From NCBI GenBank assembly GCA_039932095.1, contig JBDTQR010000072.1, positions 1 through 19,343 on the forward strand: a stretch of 19,343 nucleotides of DNA, written 5' to 3'. Shown here piece by piece: positions 1 to 5,996 of this stretch. A program made the position numbers and the translations under genes. Source of the stretch: Stagnihabitans sp039932095 (lineage in GTDB: Bacteria; Pseudomonadota; Alphaproteobacteria; Rhodobacterales; Rhodobacteraceae). Each line of letters begins with the position of its first letter. The stretch's first letter is position 1. Below the pieces are notes generated by a model that had not been told where the DNA came from, searched no databases, and saw only the letters and a list, made by a program, of their open reading frames with translations.

Positions 1-32
1 CCGCAAAGGCCATTGCCGGCAAGAAGAAATAA
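1..32 (+). CDS. rpsM: 30S ribosomal protein S13, 3' end only
   Basis: Only the last nine codons and the TAA stop at 30-32 are in the window. They read A-K-A-I-A-G-K-K-K, the lysine-rich tail expected of S13, a protein of the small-subunit head that contacts 16S rRNA and the large subunit. The identification rests on this tail and on the position 12 bases before rpsK, the standard alpha-operon order. The stop overlaps the ribosome-binding site of rpsK, which suggests the two are translated from one message. Confidence 0.85.
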   Translation, partial: AKAIAGKKK

Positions 33-44
33 GGAGCGGACATC

Positions 45-440
45 ATGGCACGCGATACCAAAACCGTCCGCACCAAGAAGAAAGAGCGCAAGAACATTGC
101 CGCCGGCGTGGCGCATGTGAACAGCTCGTTCAACAACACCAAGATCCTGATTTCCGACGTGCAGGGCAATGCAATTGCTTGGTCGTCGGCGGGCACCATG
201 GGGTTCAAGGGGTCGCGCAAGTCGACACCTTACGCCGCCCAGATGGCCGCTGAAGATGCTGGCAAGAAGGCCCAGGAACATGGCGTGAAAACCATCGAAG
301 TTGAAGTGCAGGGTCCGGGTTCGGGCCGTGAATCGGCTCTGCGCGCGCTGGCTGCCGTTGGTTTCAACATCACCTCGATCCGCGACGTGACGCCGCTGGC
401 CCACAACGGCTGCCGTCCGCCGAAGCGCCGCCGCGTCTGA
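45..440 (+). CDS. rpsK: 30S ribosomal protein S11
   Basis: S11 lies in the platform of the 30S subunit near the mRNA exit and binds 16S rRNA. The 131-residue product has the family hallmarks: a lysine/arginine-rich start (MARDTKTVRTKKKERKN), the early H-V-N-S-S-F-N-N-T block, the G-F-K-G-S-R-K-S-T-P-Y-A-A-Q core, a G-P-G-S-G-R-E-S-A-L-R-A-L segment and the H-N-G-C-R-P-P-K-R-R-R-V tail. Its length is normal for alphaproteobacteria. The ATG at 45 follows an AAGGAG at 31-36 that overlaps the rpsM stop, so coupled translation is likely. It belongs to the alpha operon with rpsM, rpoA and rplQ; in other bacteria this operon is controlled by S4, whose gene is not visible here. Confidence 0.97.
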   Translation: MARDTKTVRTKKKERKNIAAGVAHVNSSFNNTKILISDVQGNAIAWSSAGTMGFKGSRKSTPYAAQMAAEDAGKKAQEHGVKTIEVEVQGPGSGRESALRALAAVGFNITSIRDVTPLAHNGCRPPKRRRV

Positions 441-453
441 CGCAATTTGCATT

Positions 454-504
454 GATCGGGCCGCGCCGTTCTGGCGCGGCTCGATCTCGTTGTTTTACGA
501 GATC
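454..504 (+). promoter_or_regulatory. Two overlapping hairpins between rpsK and rpoA
   Basis: The first hairpin pairs 454-467 with 473-486 (14 pairs including one G-T wobble) around a 5-base loop. The second pairs 483-490 with 497-504, eight perfect pairs around the loop TGTTTT. They share bases 483-486, so the full forms exclude each other. Neither is followed by a clear run of T, so a standard terminator is doubtful. A processing site, an RNA-stability element or an attenuator setting the ratio of S11 to RNA polymerase alpha are possible roles, all inferred. Confidence 0.55.
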
Positions 505-548
505 CTCGGGCGTCCGCTGTTTTTAGGACATGGACAGCAGACAAGTAT

Positions 549-553
549 GGAGG
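549..553 (+). promoter_or_regulatory. Ribosome-binding site of rpoA
   Basis: GGAGG sits seven bases before the ATG at 561 and fixes that start. It rules out the frame-shifted ATG at 530, which would give only a short unrelated peptide. Confidence 0.8.
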
Positions 554-560
554 CGAAAGC

Positions 561-1577
561 ATGATCCACAAGAATTGGCTGGAACTGATCAAGCCGCAAC
601 AACTCGGTGTCAAGGCCGGGTCGGATGCGCAACGCACGGCAACGCTGGTTGCCGAACCGCTGGAGCGTGGCTTTGGCCTGACGCTTGGCAACGCACTGCG
701 CCGCGTGCTCTTGTCGTCGCTGCAGGGCGCGGCCATCACCTCGGTGCAGATCGACAATGTGCTGCACGAGTTTTCCTCGGTGGCCGGCGTACGTGAAGAC
801 GTCACCGACATCGTGTTGAACCTCAAGGGCGTGCGCCTGAAGATGGACGTTGAGGGGCCGAAGCGCCTGTCGATCTCTGCCAAGGGCCCGGGTGTTGTCA
901 CCGCTGGCGATATCTCGGAAACCATGGGGATCGAGATTCTGAACCGCGACCACGTGATCTGCCACCTCGACGACGGGGCCGACGTGTTCATGGAACTGAC
1001 GGTCTCGACCGGCAAAGGCTATGTTGCGGCCGACAAGAACCGTCCGGAAGATGCGCCGATCGGCCTGATCCCGATCGACGCGATCTTCTCACCGGTCAAG
1101 AAAGTGTCCTACGAAGTCACCCCGACCCGCGAAGGTCAGGTGCTGGACTATGACAAGCTGACGATGCGTCTGGAGACCGACGGTTCGTTGTCGCCCGAGG
1201 ATGCCGTGGCCTATGCCGCGCGCATTCTGCAGGACCAGCTGGCAGTGTTCGTCAACTTCGACGAGCCGGAAGCGGCGGGCAAGGGTGTCGAAGATGCCGG
1301 GCTGGAGTTCAACCCGCTGCTGCTGAAAAAAGTCGACGAGCTGGAATTGTCGGTGCGTTCGGCCAACTGTCTGAAGAACGACAACATCGTCTATATCGGC
1401 GATCTGATCCAGAAAACCGAAGCCGAAATGCTGCGCACGCCGAACTTTGGCCGCAAGTCCTTGAACGAAATCAAGGAAGTGCTGTCGGGCATGGGTCTGC
1501 ACCTGGGCATGGAAGTCGAAGACTGGCCGCCGGAAAACATCGAAGATCTGGCCAAGCGTTTCGAAGACCAATTCTAG
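561..1577 (+). CDS. rpoA: DNA-directed RNA polymerase subunit alpha
   Basis: The alpha subunit dimerises to seed RNA polymerase assembly, and its C-terminal domain contacts UP-element DNA and activators. The 338-residue length is typical for alphaproteobacteria. The N-terminal domain (about 1-232) has the conserved E-R-G-F-G-L-T-L-G-N-A-L-R-R-V-L-L-S-S block at 35-53. A linker rich in Asp/Glu/Gly follows. The C-terminal domain (about 250-330) carries L-S-V-R-S-A-N-C-L-K around 263-272, where Arg266 matches the DNA-contacting Arg265 of E. coli, and T-P-N-F-G-R-K-S-L-N-E-I-K. Start chosen from the good SD at 549-553. It lies between rpsK and rplQ as usual. Confidence 0.98.
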   Translation: MIHKNWLELIKPQQLGVKAGSDAQRTATLVAEPLERGFGLTLGNALRRVLLSSLQGAAITSVQIDNVLHEFSSVAGVREDVTDIVLNLKGVRLKMDVEGPKRLSISAKGPGVVTAGDISETMGIEILNRDHVICHLDDGADVFMELTVSTGKGYVAADKNRPEDAPIGLIPIDAIFSPVKKVSYEVTPTREGQVLDYDKLTMRLETDGSLSPEDAVAYAARILQDQLAVFVNFDEPEAAGKGVEDAGLEFNPLLLKKVDELELSVRSANCLKNDNIVYIGDLIQKTEAEMLRTPNFGRKSLNEIKEVLSGMGLHLGMEVEDWPPENIEDLAKRFEDQF

Positions 1578-1584
1578 GGGGCGT

Positions 1585-1640
1585 GTCGGGCTTTCGCCCG
1601 ACCTACGTGAACTGATGGGTAGGTCGGGCGAAAGCCCGCC
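1585..1640. repeat. REP/BIME-like inverted repeat between rpoA and rplQ
   Basis: Arms 1587-1605 and 1620-1638 are perfect 19-base reverse complements, extended by a C-G pair inside (1606/1619), around a roughly 12-14 base loop. Each arm is itself a small hairpin: GTCGGGC-TTTC-GCCCGAC at 1585-1602, and CGGGC-GAAA-GCCCG in the right arm. A pair of head-to-head mini-palindromes is the design of REP/BIME elements. It starts eight bases after the rpoA stop. As RNA it would fold very stably and could protect the 3' end of upstream mRNA or act as a factor-independent pause; there is no T tract. Copy number elsewhere cannot be seen from this window. Confidence 0.65.
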
Positions 1641-1754
1641 GCCCGAGACCGAAAAATGCCCGGACCGCCGGGGAACATCTGGCGCAAGCCCAAGGAGAGC
1701 GGGGGCAGTCGTAGCCCTCGCCAGACAAAGCAAAACAAAGGTTAGGAAACCATC

Positions 1755-2174
1755 ATGAACCACGGATCCGGCTACCGCCGCCTCAACCGCACCCATGAAC
1801 ACCGCAAGGCGCTGTTCGCCAACATGGCAGGCTCGCTCATCGAGCATGAGCAGATCAAGACCACCCTGCCCAAGGCCAAGGAACTGCGCCCGGTGATCGA
1901 AAAGCTGATCACGCTGGCCAAGCGCGGCGATTTGCACGCGCGCCGGCAGGCCGCTTCTCAGCTGAAGCAGGACCAGTATGTCGAGCGTCTGTTCGCCATC
2001 CTCGGCCCGCGCTACAAGGACCGTCAGGGCGGATATGTCCGTGTGCTGAAGGCCGGCTTCCGCTATGGCGACATGGCCCCGATGGCGATCATCGAATTCG
2101 TTGACCGCGATCCAAACGCCAAGGGCGCCGGCGACAAGGCCCGCGTCGCCGAGATGGACAATTACGAAAGCTGA
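1755..2174 (+). CDS. rplQ: 50S ribosomal protein L17
   Basis: L17 binds 23S rRNA near the polypeptide exit tunnel. The 139-residue product has the family start M-N-H-G-S-G-Y-R-R-L-N-R-T-H-E-H-R, then F-A-N-M-A-G-S-L-I-E-H-E-Q-I-K-T-T-L-P-K-A-K-E-L-R and R-Y-K-D-R-Q-G-G-Y-V-R-V-L-K. The length is usual for alphaproteobacteria, where a short charged C-terminal extension (here ending E-M-D-N-Y-E-S) is common. The ATG is preceded by a weak AGGA at 1744-1747. It is the last gene of the alpha operon, but it is separated from rpoA by 177 bases holding a REP-like hairpin pair, so its expression may be partly uncoupled from rpoA. It is followed directly by a terminator. Confidence 0.97.
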   Translation: MNHGSGYRRLNRTHEHRKALFANMAGSLIEHEQIKTTLPKAKELRPVIEKLITLAKRGDLHARRQAASQLKQDQYVERLFAILGPRYKDRQGGYVRVLKAGFRYGDMAPMAIIEFVDRDPNAKGAGDKARVAEMDNYES

Positions 2175-2194
2175 TCGGCCCGTGACCGATCAAC

Positions 2195-2230
2195 AAGGCC
2201 CGCACCGCAAGGTTGCGGGCCTTTGCATTT
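2195..2230 (+). terminator. Terminator of the ribosomal alpha operon
   Basis: AAGGCCCGCA at 2195-2204 pairs perfectly with TGCGGGCCTT at 2214-2223 around a 9-base loop, followed by TTGCATTT at 2223-2230. This is the best intrinsic terminator in the window. A smaller hairpin immediately before it (TGATCGG at 2172-2178 with CCGATCA at 2186-2192) includes the rplQ stop codon, so the two form a tandem. Confidence 0.8.
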
Positions 2231-2250
2231 GCGGCCCCTCAGCGTAGTTT
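2223..2250 (+). promoter_or_regulatory. Candidate promoter of rarA, possibly giving a leaderless mRNA
   Basis: TTGCAT at 2223-2228 and TAGTTT at 2245-2250 are separated by 16 bases and are moderate matches to a housekeeping promoter. A start site about seven bases after the second box would fall on the ATG at 2257. No Shine-Dalgarno sequence precedes this ATG, which fits a leaderless message. The -35 box lies in the tail of the rplQ terminator. This is a prediction by eye. Confidence 0.3.
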
Positions 2251-2256
2251 CGCGCC

Positions 2257-3564
2257 ATGACTGACCTGTTCGACACACCCTCCACCGCCGCCGACGCACC
2301 GCGCCCTCTGGCCGACCGTCTGCGGCCGCGCAACCTGTCGGAGGTGATAGGCCAGGCCCATGTCCTGTCGCCCGATGGCCCGCTCGGCTCCATGCTGGCG
2401 GCGCACACTCTGTCGTCGCTGATCCTGTGGGGCCCGCCCGGTGTGGGCAAGACCACCATCGCGCGGCTGTTGGCGGACGAGACTGACCTGACTTTCGTCC
2501 AGATCAGCGCGATTTTCACCGGGGTGCCGGACCTGCGCAAGGTGTTTGAAAGCGCCAAGATCCGGCGGCAGAACGGCCAGGGGACCCTGCTGTTCGTCGA
2601 TGAGATTCACCGGTTCAACAAGGCGCAGCAGGATGGTTTCCTGCCCTATATGGAGGATGGCACGATCCTTTTGGTCGGCGCCACCACCGAAAACCCCTCG
2701 TTCGAACTGAACGCTGCGTTGTTGTCGCGCGCTCAGGTGATCGTGTTGGAACGGCTGACGCCAGCCGATCTGGAACGGCTGGCGCAGCGGGCGGAACAGG
2801 ACTTGACCCGCGCATTGCCGCTGACCGGCGACGCCCGGGAGGCGCTGATCGAGATGGCGGATGGCGACGGTCGCACATTATTGAACCTGATCGAGCAGAT
2901 CTCGGCGTGGCGGACAGAGAGCCCGCTGAACCGCGGGCAATTGTCGACCCGGCTGATGCGCCGCGCTGCAAAATATGACAAGGCGGGGGAGGAGCATTAC
3001 AACCTGATCTCCGCCCTGCACAAATCGGTGCGCGGTTCTGACCCGGATGCGGCCCTTTACTGGTTCGCCCGGATGCTGGAGGGCGGCGAGGACCCGCGCT
3101 TTCTGGCCCGCCGCCTGACCCGGATGGCGGTTGAAGATATCGGCCTCGCCGATCCGCAGGCCCAGGCGGTCTGTCTGGCAGGCTGGCAAACCTATGAAAG
3201 GCTGGGCAGCCCCGAGGGCGAACTGGCCCTTGCCCAAGCGGTGATCTACCTTGCGCTGGCCCCGAAGTCGAACGCCGCCTATTCGGCCTATGCCGCCGCC
3301 CGCGAGGCTGCAAAGCAGACCGGCAGCCAGCCGCCGCCCTTGCACATCCGCAACGCGCCGACCAAACTGATGAAAGATATCGGCTATGGCACCGGCTACG
3401 CCTATGACCATGACGCCGAAGACGCGTTTTCGGGCCAAAACTACTTTCCGGATGGCATGAAACGCCCGGTCTATTACACTCCCCCGGAACGCGGATTTGA
3501 GCGCGACCTGAAGAAACGTATCGAGTATTTTGTCAAATTGCGCGCCAATCGCCAGAAGCCCTGA
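2257..3564 (+). CDS. rarA: Replication-associated recombination protein A (MgsA/RarA AAA+ ATPase)
   Basis: RarA is a tetrameric AAA+ ATPase related to clamp loaders. It acts at stalled replication forks and single-strand DNA ends and is the bacterial relative of Mgs1/WRNIP1. The 435-residue protein shows P-L-A-D-R-L-R-P near 17-24, Walker A G-P-P-G-V-G-K-T at 59-66, Walker B L-L-F-V-D-E-I-H-R-F at 111-120 (Asp115, Glu116) and sensor 1 G-A-T-T-E-N-P-S-F at 141-149. The C-terminal half has the family blocks D-P-D-A-A-L-Y-W-F-A-R-M-L, E-D-I-G-L-A and A-P-K-S-N-A-A-Y. The length is normal. The ATG at 2257 has no SD; the position matches the expected N-terminus. It is separated from rplQ by a terminator and so is a new transcription unit, possibly running into crcB (93-base gap). 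Confidence 0.95.
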   Translation: MTDLFDTPSTAADAPRPLADRLRPRNLSEVIGQAHVLSPDGPLGSMLAAHTLSSLILWGPPGVGKTTIARLLADETDLTFVQISAIFTGVPDLRKVFESAKIRRQNGQGTLLFVDEIHRFNKAQQDGFLPYMEDGTILLVGATTENPSFELNAALLSRAQVIVLERLTPADLERLAQRAEQDLTRALPLTGDAREALIEMADGDGRTLLNLIEQISAWRTESPLNRGQLSTRLMRRAAKYDKAGEEHYNLISALHKSVRGSDPDAALYWFARMLEGGEDPRFLARRLTRMAVEDIGLADPQAQAVCLAGWQTYERLGSPEGELALAQAVIYLALAPKSNAAYSAYAAAREAAKQTGSQPPPLHIRNAPTKLMKDIGYGTGYAYDHDAEDAFSGQNYFPDGMKRPVYYTPPERGFERDLKKRIEYFVKLRANRQKP

Positions 3565-3646
3565 TAGCCCTTGAATTCTGGCGCAAATACCCCTTGGTTC
3601 CGGGCTGTCCCCGGTCCGCCAGTTGACAATTCCGCGCCCTGCGCCC

Positions 3647-3651
3647 AAGGA
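3647..3651 (+). promoter_or_regulatory. Ribosome-binding site that sets the crcB start
   Basis: AAGGA lies six bases before the ATG at 3658. The reading frame is open back to an ATG at 3571, but that codon has no SD and the extra 29 residues have no hydrophobic or family-like character. Confidence 0.7.
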
Positions 3652-3657
3652 AACCTG

Positions 3658-4035
3658 ATGATCTGGACCCTGTCTCAAGTCGCCCTCGGTGGCGCCATCG
3701 GCTCGATGTTACGCTATCTGACCAATGTCGGCGTGATGCGCGCGATTGGCCCCGGTTTTCCGTGGAGCACGGTGCTGGTCAACATCGCCGGGTCCTTCGT
3801 CATGGGGGTTCTGGTCGTTGTCCTTGCCCATAAAGGTGGTCTGCGGTTTGCGCCGCTGCTGATGACCGGCGTTCTCGGTGGCTTCACCACGTTTTCGGCG
3901 TTTTCGCTGGATACTTTCTCCATCTACGAACGTGGGCAGGTCGGTCTGGCCGCGCTTTATGTCGCCGGATCGGTTGGCCTGTCTTTGCTGGCGCTGGTCG
4001 CGGGCGTTCTTGTGAGCCGTGGAGCCTTGGCATGA
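3658..4035 (+). CDS. crcB: Fluoride ion channel CrcB (Fluc)
   Basis: CrcB/Fluc proteins are small inner-membrane dual-topology dimers that export fluoride passively. With the ATG at 3658 the product has 125 residues, the usual size. It has four hydrophobic segments and family motifs: G-G-A-I-G-S-M-L-R-Y at 11-20, V-N-I-A-G-S-F at 41-47 with the pore Asn42, and G-G-F-T-T-F-S-A-F-S at 74-83 with the paired pore Phe residues. It follows rarA by 93 bases, and its stop overlaps the next start (ATGA at 4032-4035), so it is probably translated together with the pseudouridine synthase. No fluoride-riboswitch-like leader is recognisable in the 93 bases upstream. Confidence 0.93.
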   Translation: MIWTLSQVALGGAIGSMLRYLTNVGVMRAIGPGFPWSTVLVNIAGSFVMGVLVVVLAHKGGLRFAPLLMTGVLGGFTTFSAFSLDTFSIYERGQVGLAALYVAGSVGLSLLALVAGVLVSRGALA

Positions 4036-5078
4036 GCGATGTGAAATTACTGACCGTTTCGGCGGATGAGGGCGAACAGCGGCTGGACCGCTGGTTCAAG
4101 CGGCGTTTTCCGCAACTGACGCAAGGTGCCGTGGAAAAACTGTGCCGGACCGGGCAGGTGCGGGTGGATTCCGCGCGGGCCAAGGCGTCGGACCATGTGG
4201 TGCCGGGGCAGGTGATCCGGGTGCCGCCGCTGCCAGATATTGCGGCCCCTGCGAGGGCGCGGTCGGACGCGGTCAGCCCCGCTGACACCAAGATGATACA
4301 GGACTGCGTGCTGTGGAAAGATGAGCATATCATCATCCTGAACAAGCCCGCCGGTCTGCCGTCGCAGGGTGGCTCAGGGCAAGGCGACCGCCACGTTGAT
4401 GGCCTGGCCGAGGCTTTGAAGTTCGGCTTCAAGGACAAGCCCAAGCTGGTGCACCGGCTCGACAAGGACACGTCCGGACTGTTGATGCTGGCCCGCACAG
4501 ACCGGGTGGCGCGTGGTCTCAGCGAAGCGTTGCGACATCGGGCAACCCGCAAGATCTATTGGGCTTTGGTGGCCGGCGTTCCCAATCCCAAGAAGGGTTC
4601 GGTCAAATACGGGCTGATGAAGGCACCGGGTCATGGGCGGGGCGGCGAGGGTGAGAAGATGATTTGCGTCCATCCTGCCAAGATGGACGATTTCCCGGAT
4701 GCCAAGCGCGCGCAGACCGATTATTTCGTGCTGTGGTTCCTTGCCAACCGGATGAGCTGGATGGCCCTGGAGCCGGTGACTGGTCGGACCCATCAGCTGC
4801 GCGCCCATATGGCCGAGATGGGTCATCCGATCATCGGCGACGGCAAATACGGCGGCGGGGCGGCCGAGAACCTTGGCGATGGCTGGGGGGCCAATGTCGG
4901 CGGCGATGTCAGCCGCAAGATGCATCTGCACGCCAGAATGCTGTCGTTTGAACATCCGATCACCAAGAAACTGATGACCTTTACTGCGCCGCTGCCGGAC
5001 CACATGGCCAAGACCTGGAAGATGCTCGACTGGCATGAAAAGGACGTGCCGGCCGATCCGTTCGGGGATCTTGAATGA
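4032..5078 (+). CDS. RluA-family (RluC/D-like) rRNA pseudouridine synthase
   Basis: Enzymes of this family convert specific uridines in 23S rRNA (or tRNA) to pseudouridine. The 348-residue protein starts with an S4-type RNA-binding domain (about 14-66: E-Q-R-L-D-R-W-F-K-R-R-F-P ... G-Q-V-R-V-D). The catalytic domain carries I-I-L-N-K-P-A-G-L at 101-109, the H-R-L-D-K-D-T-S-G motif at 141-149 with Asp144 as nucleophile, and E-P-V-T-G-R-T-H-Q-L-R-A-H-M followed by G-H-P-I-I-G-D-G-K-Y-G-G. The S4 domain and length favour RluC or RluD over RluA; which one cannot be decided from sequence alone. A GGAG about nine bases before the ATG supports the start. It overlaps crcB by ATGA and ATP12 by the same arrangement. 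Confidence 0.93.
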   Translation: MSDVKLLTVSADEGEQRLDRWFKRRFPQLTQGAVEKLCRTGQVRVDSARAKASDHVVPGQVIRVPPLPDIAAPARARSDAVSPADTKMIQDCVLWKDEHIIILNKPAGLPSQGGSGQGDRHVDGLAEALKFGFKDKPKLVHRLDKDTSGLLMLARTDRVARGLSEALRHRATRKIYWALVAGVPNPKKGSVKYGLMKAPGHGRGGEGEKMICVHPAKMDDFPDAKRAQTDYFVLWFLANRMSWMALEPVTGRTHQLRAHMAEMGHPIIGDGKYGGGAAENLGDGWGANVGGDVSRKMHLHARMLSFEHPITKKLMTFTAPLPDHMAKTWKMLDWHEKDVPADPFGDLE

Positions 5079-5779
5079 GCGGATGGCGGCCGAAGCGGTT
5101 CTGGAAAGCTGCCACGGCAGATGCTTGTGACGGCGGCTATACTGTCCGGCTGGATGCCCGTCCGGTCAAAACGCCCGGCAAGGCGCTGCTGGTCGTGCCC
5201 ACGCTGGCCCTTGCCGAAGCGATTGCCGCCGAATGGGAGGCCCAGCAAGGCGTGGTCCGCCCTGAAACCATGCCCTTCACCCGCAGCGCCAATTCCGCCA
5301 TTGAAAAGGTCGCGCCGCAGTTTGAAGAGGTGGTCGGTTTACTGGCGGCCTATGGCGGCTCTGACCTGCTTTGCTACCGCGCCACTGGTCCCATCGAACT
5401 GATCGCGCGGCAGGCCGCTGGCTGGGATCCGCTGCTCGATTGGGTTGGTCACGATCTGCAGGCGCCACTGAATGTCACCGCAGGTGTGATGCCTGTTGCG
5501 CAGCCGGAACCCTCGCTGCACCGGTTGCGCAGCATGACGGCTGCAATGACCCCATTTCAGATTGCCGCCTTCCACGATCTGGTCATGTTGTCAGGATCGC
5601 TGGTCCTGGCCTTTGCCGTGGCTCATGGCAGGCTTGACCCGCAAGACGCCTGGAGCCTCAGCCGAATCGATGAGAACTACCAATCCGAGCTGTGGGGCGA
5701 AGACGAAGACGCGGCTGCCCATGCGGAAACCAAACGCCTAGCCTTTCATCATGCGGCTGCATTTTGGGCAATTTGTTGA
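5075..5779 (+). CDS. ATP12-family chaperone for F1-ATPase assembly
   Basis: ATP12 in mitochondria holds the F1 alpha subunit before it joins beta; alphaproteobacteria keep a homologue, presumed to have the same role. The 234-residue product shows the family N-terminus W-R-P-K-R-F-W-K-A-A-T, then V-R-L-D-A-R-P-V-K-T-P-G-K, E-W-E-A-Q near 53-57, the M-P-F-T-R-S-A-N-S-A-I-E-K-V block, D-L-L-C-Y-R-A, and the C-terminal E-N-Y-Q-S-E-L-W-G-E-D-E-D-A. Its ATG overlaps the TGA of the pseudouridine synthase, so translation is likely coupled. The ATP synthase genes are not in the window. Confidence in the family is high; the biochemical role is transferred from the mitochondrial protein. Confidence 0.92.
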   Translation: MSGWRPKRFWKAATADACDGGYTVRLDARPVKTPGKALLVVPTLALAEAIAAEWEAQQGVVRPETMPFTRSANSAIEKVAPQFEEVVGLLAAYGGSDLLCYRATGPIELIARQAAGWDPLLDWVGHDLQAPLNVTAGVMPVAQPEPSLHRLRSMTAAMTPFQIAAFHDLVMLSGSLVLAFAVAHGRLDPQDAWSLSRIDENYQSELWGEDEDAAAHAETKRLAFHHAAAFWAIC

Positions 5780-5996
5780 TCAAAATGGTCATTTTCGGCT
5801 AATTTGCGCACAATTGGGGCGGGAACCTTCCAAATCTGCCCTGTAGTCAGGTCCAAGGCCTGCCTTGGGAATCCGTTCTTGACGTAGGCTCGTCATAAGT
5901 AAAAACTGAGACCACTTTGGGGAAGCCCTAAGACCGCCGGATCAATCCGGCAGTTCAAACCACCCGATAGGGGTGGATCAACAGGATGAGGTATCC
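5780..5996 (+). promoter_or_regulatory. Leader/promoter region of the bzt operon
   Basis: The 217-base gap should contain the operon promoter. TTGACG at 5879-5884 is a good -35 match, but no convincing -10 lies at the right distance (the best, TAAAAA at 5900-5905, is 15 bases away). Two small hairpins lie near the start codon: GCCGGA-TCAA-TCCGGC at 5936-5951 and CCACCC-GATAG-GGGTGG at 5960-5976. They could influence stability or translation of the leader. I find no sigma-54 or NtrC site I would defend. Confidence 0.35.

Noticed and set aside
3565..3657. Fluoride riboswitch before crcB
   Set aside because: The 93-base gap shows none of the conserved fold I would expect. The TTGACA at 3623-3628 has no -10 box at a suitable distance.
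5780..5860. AT-rich inverted repeats after the ATP12 gene as a terminator
   Set aside because: ATTTTG/CAAAAT and AAAATG/CATTTT are short AT-only stems without a stable GC core or proper T tract.
5780..5996. Sigma-54 or NtrC-type control of the bzt operon
   Set aside because: Nitrogen control would be plausible, but no TGGCAC-N5-TTGC or NtrC palindrome is present in the leader.
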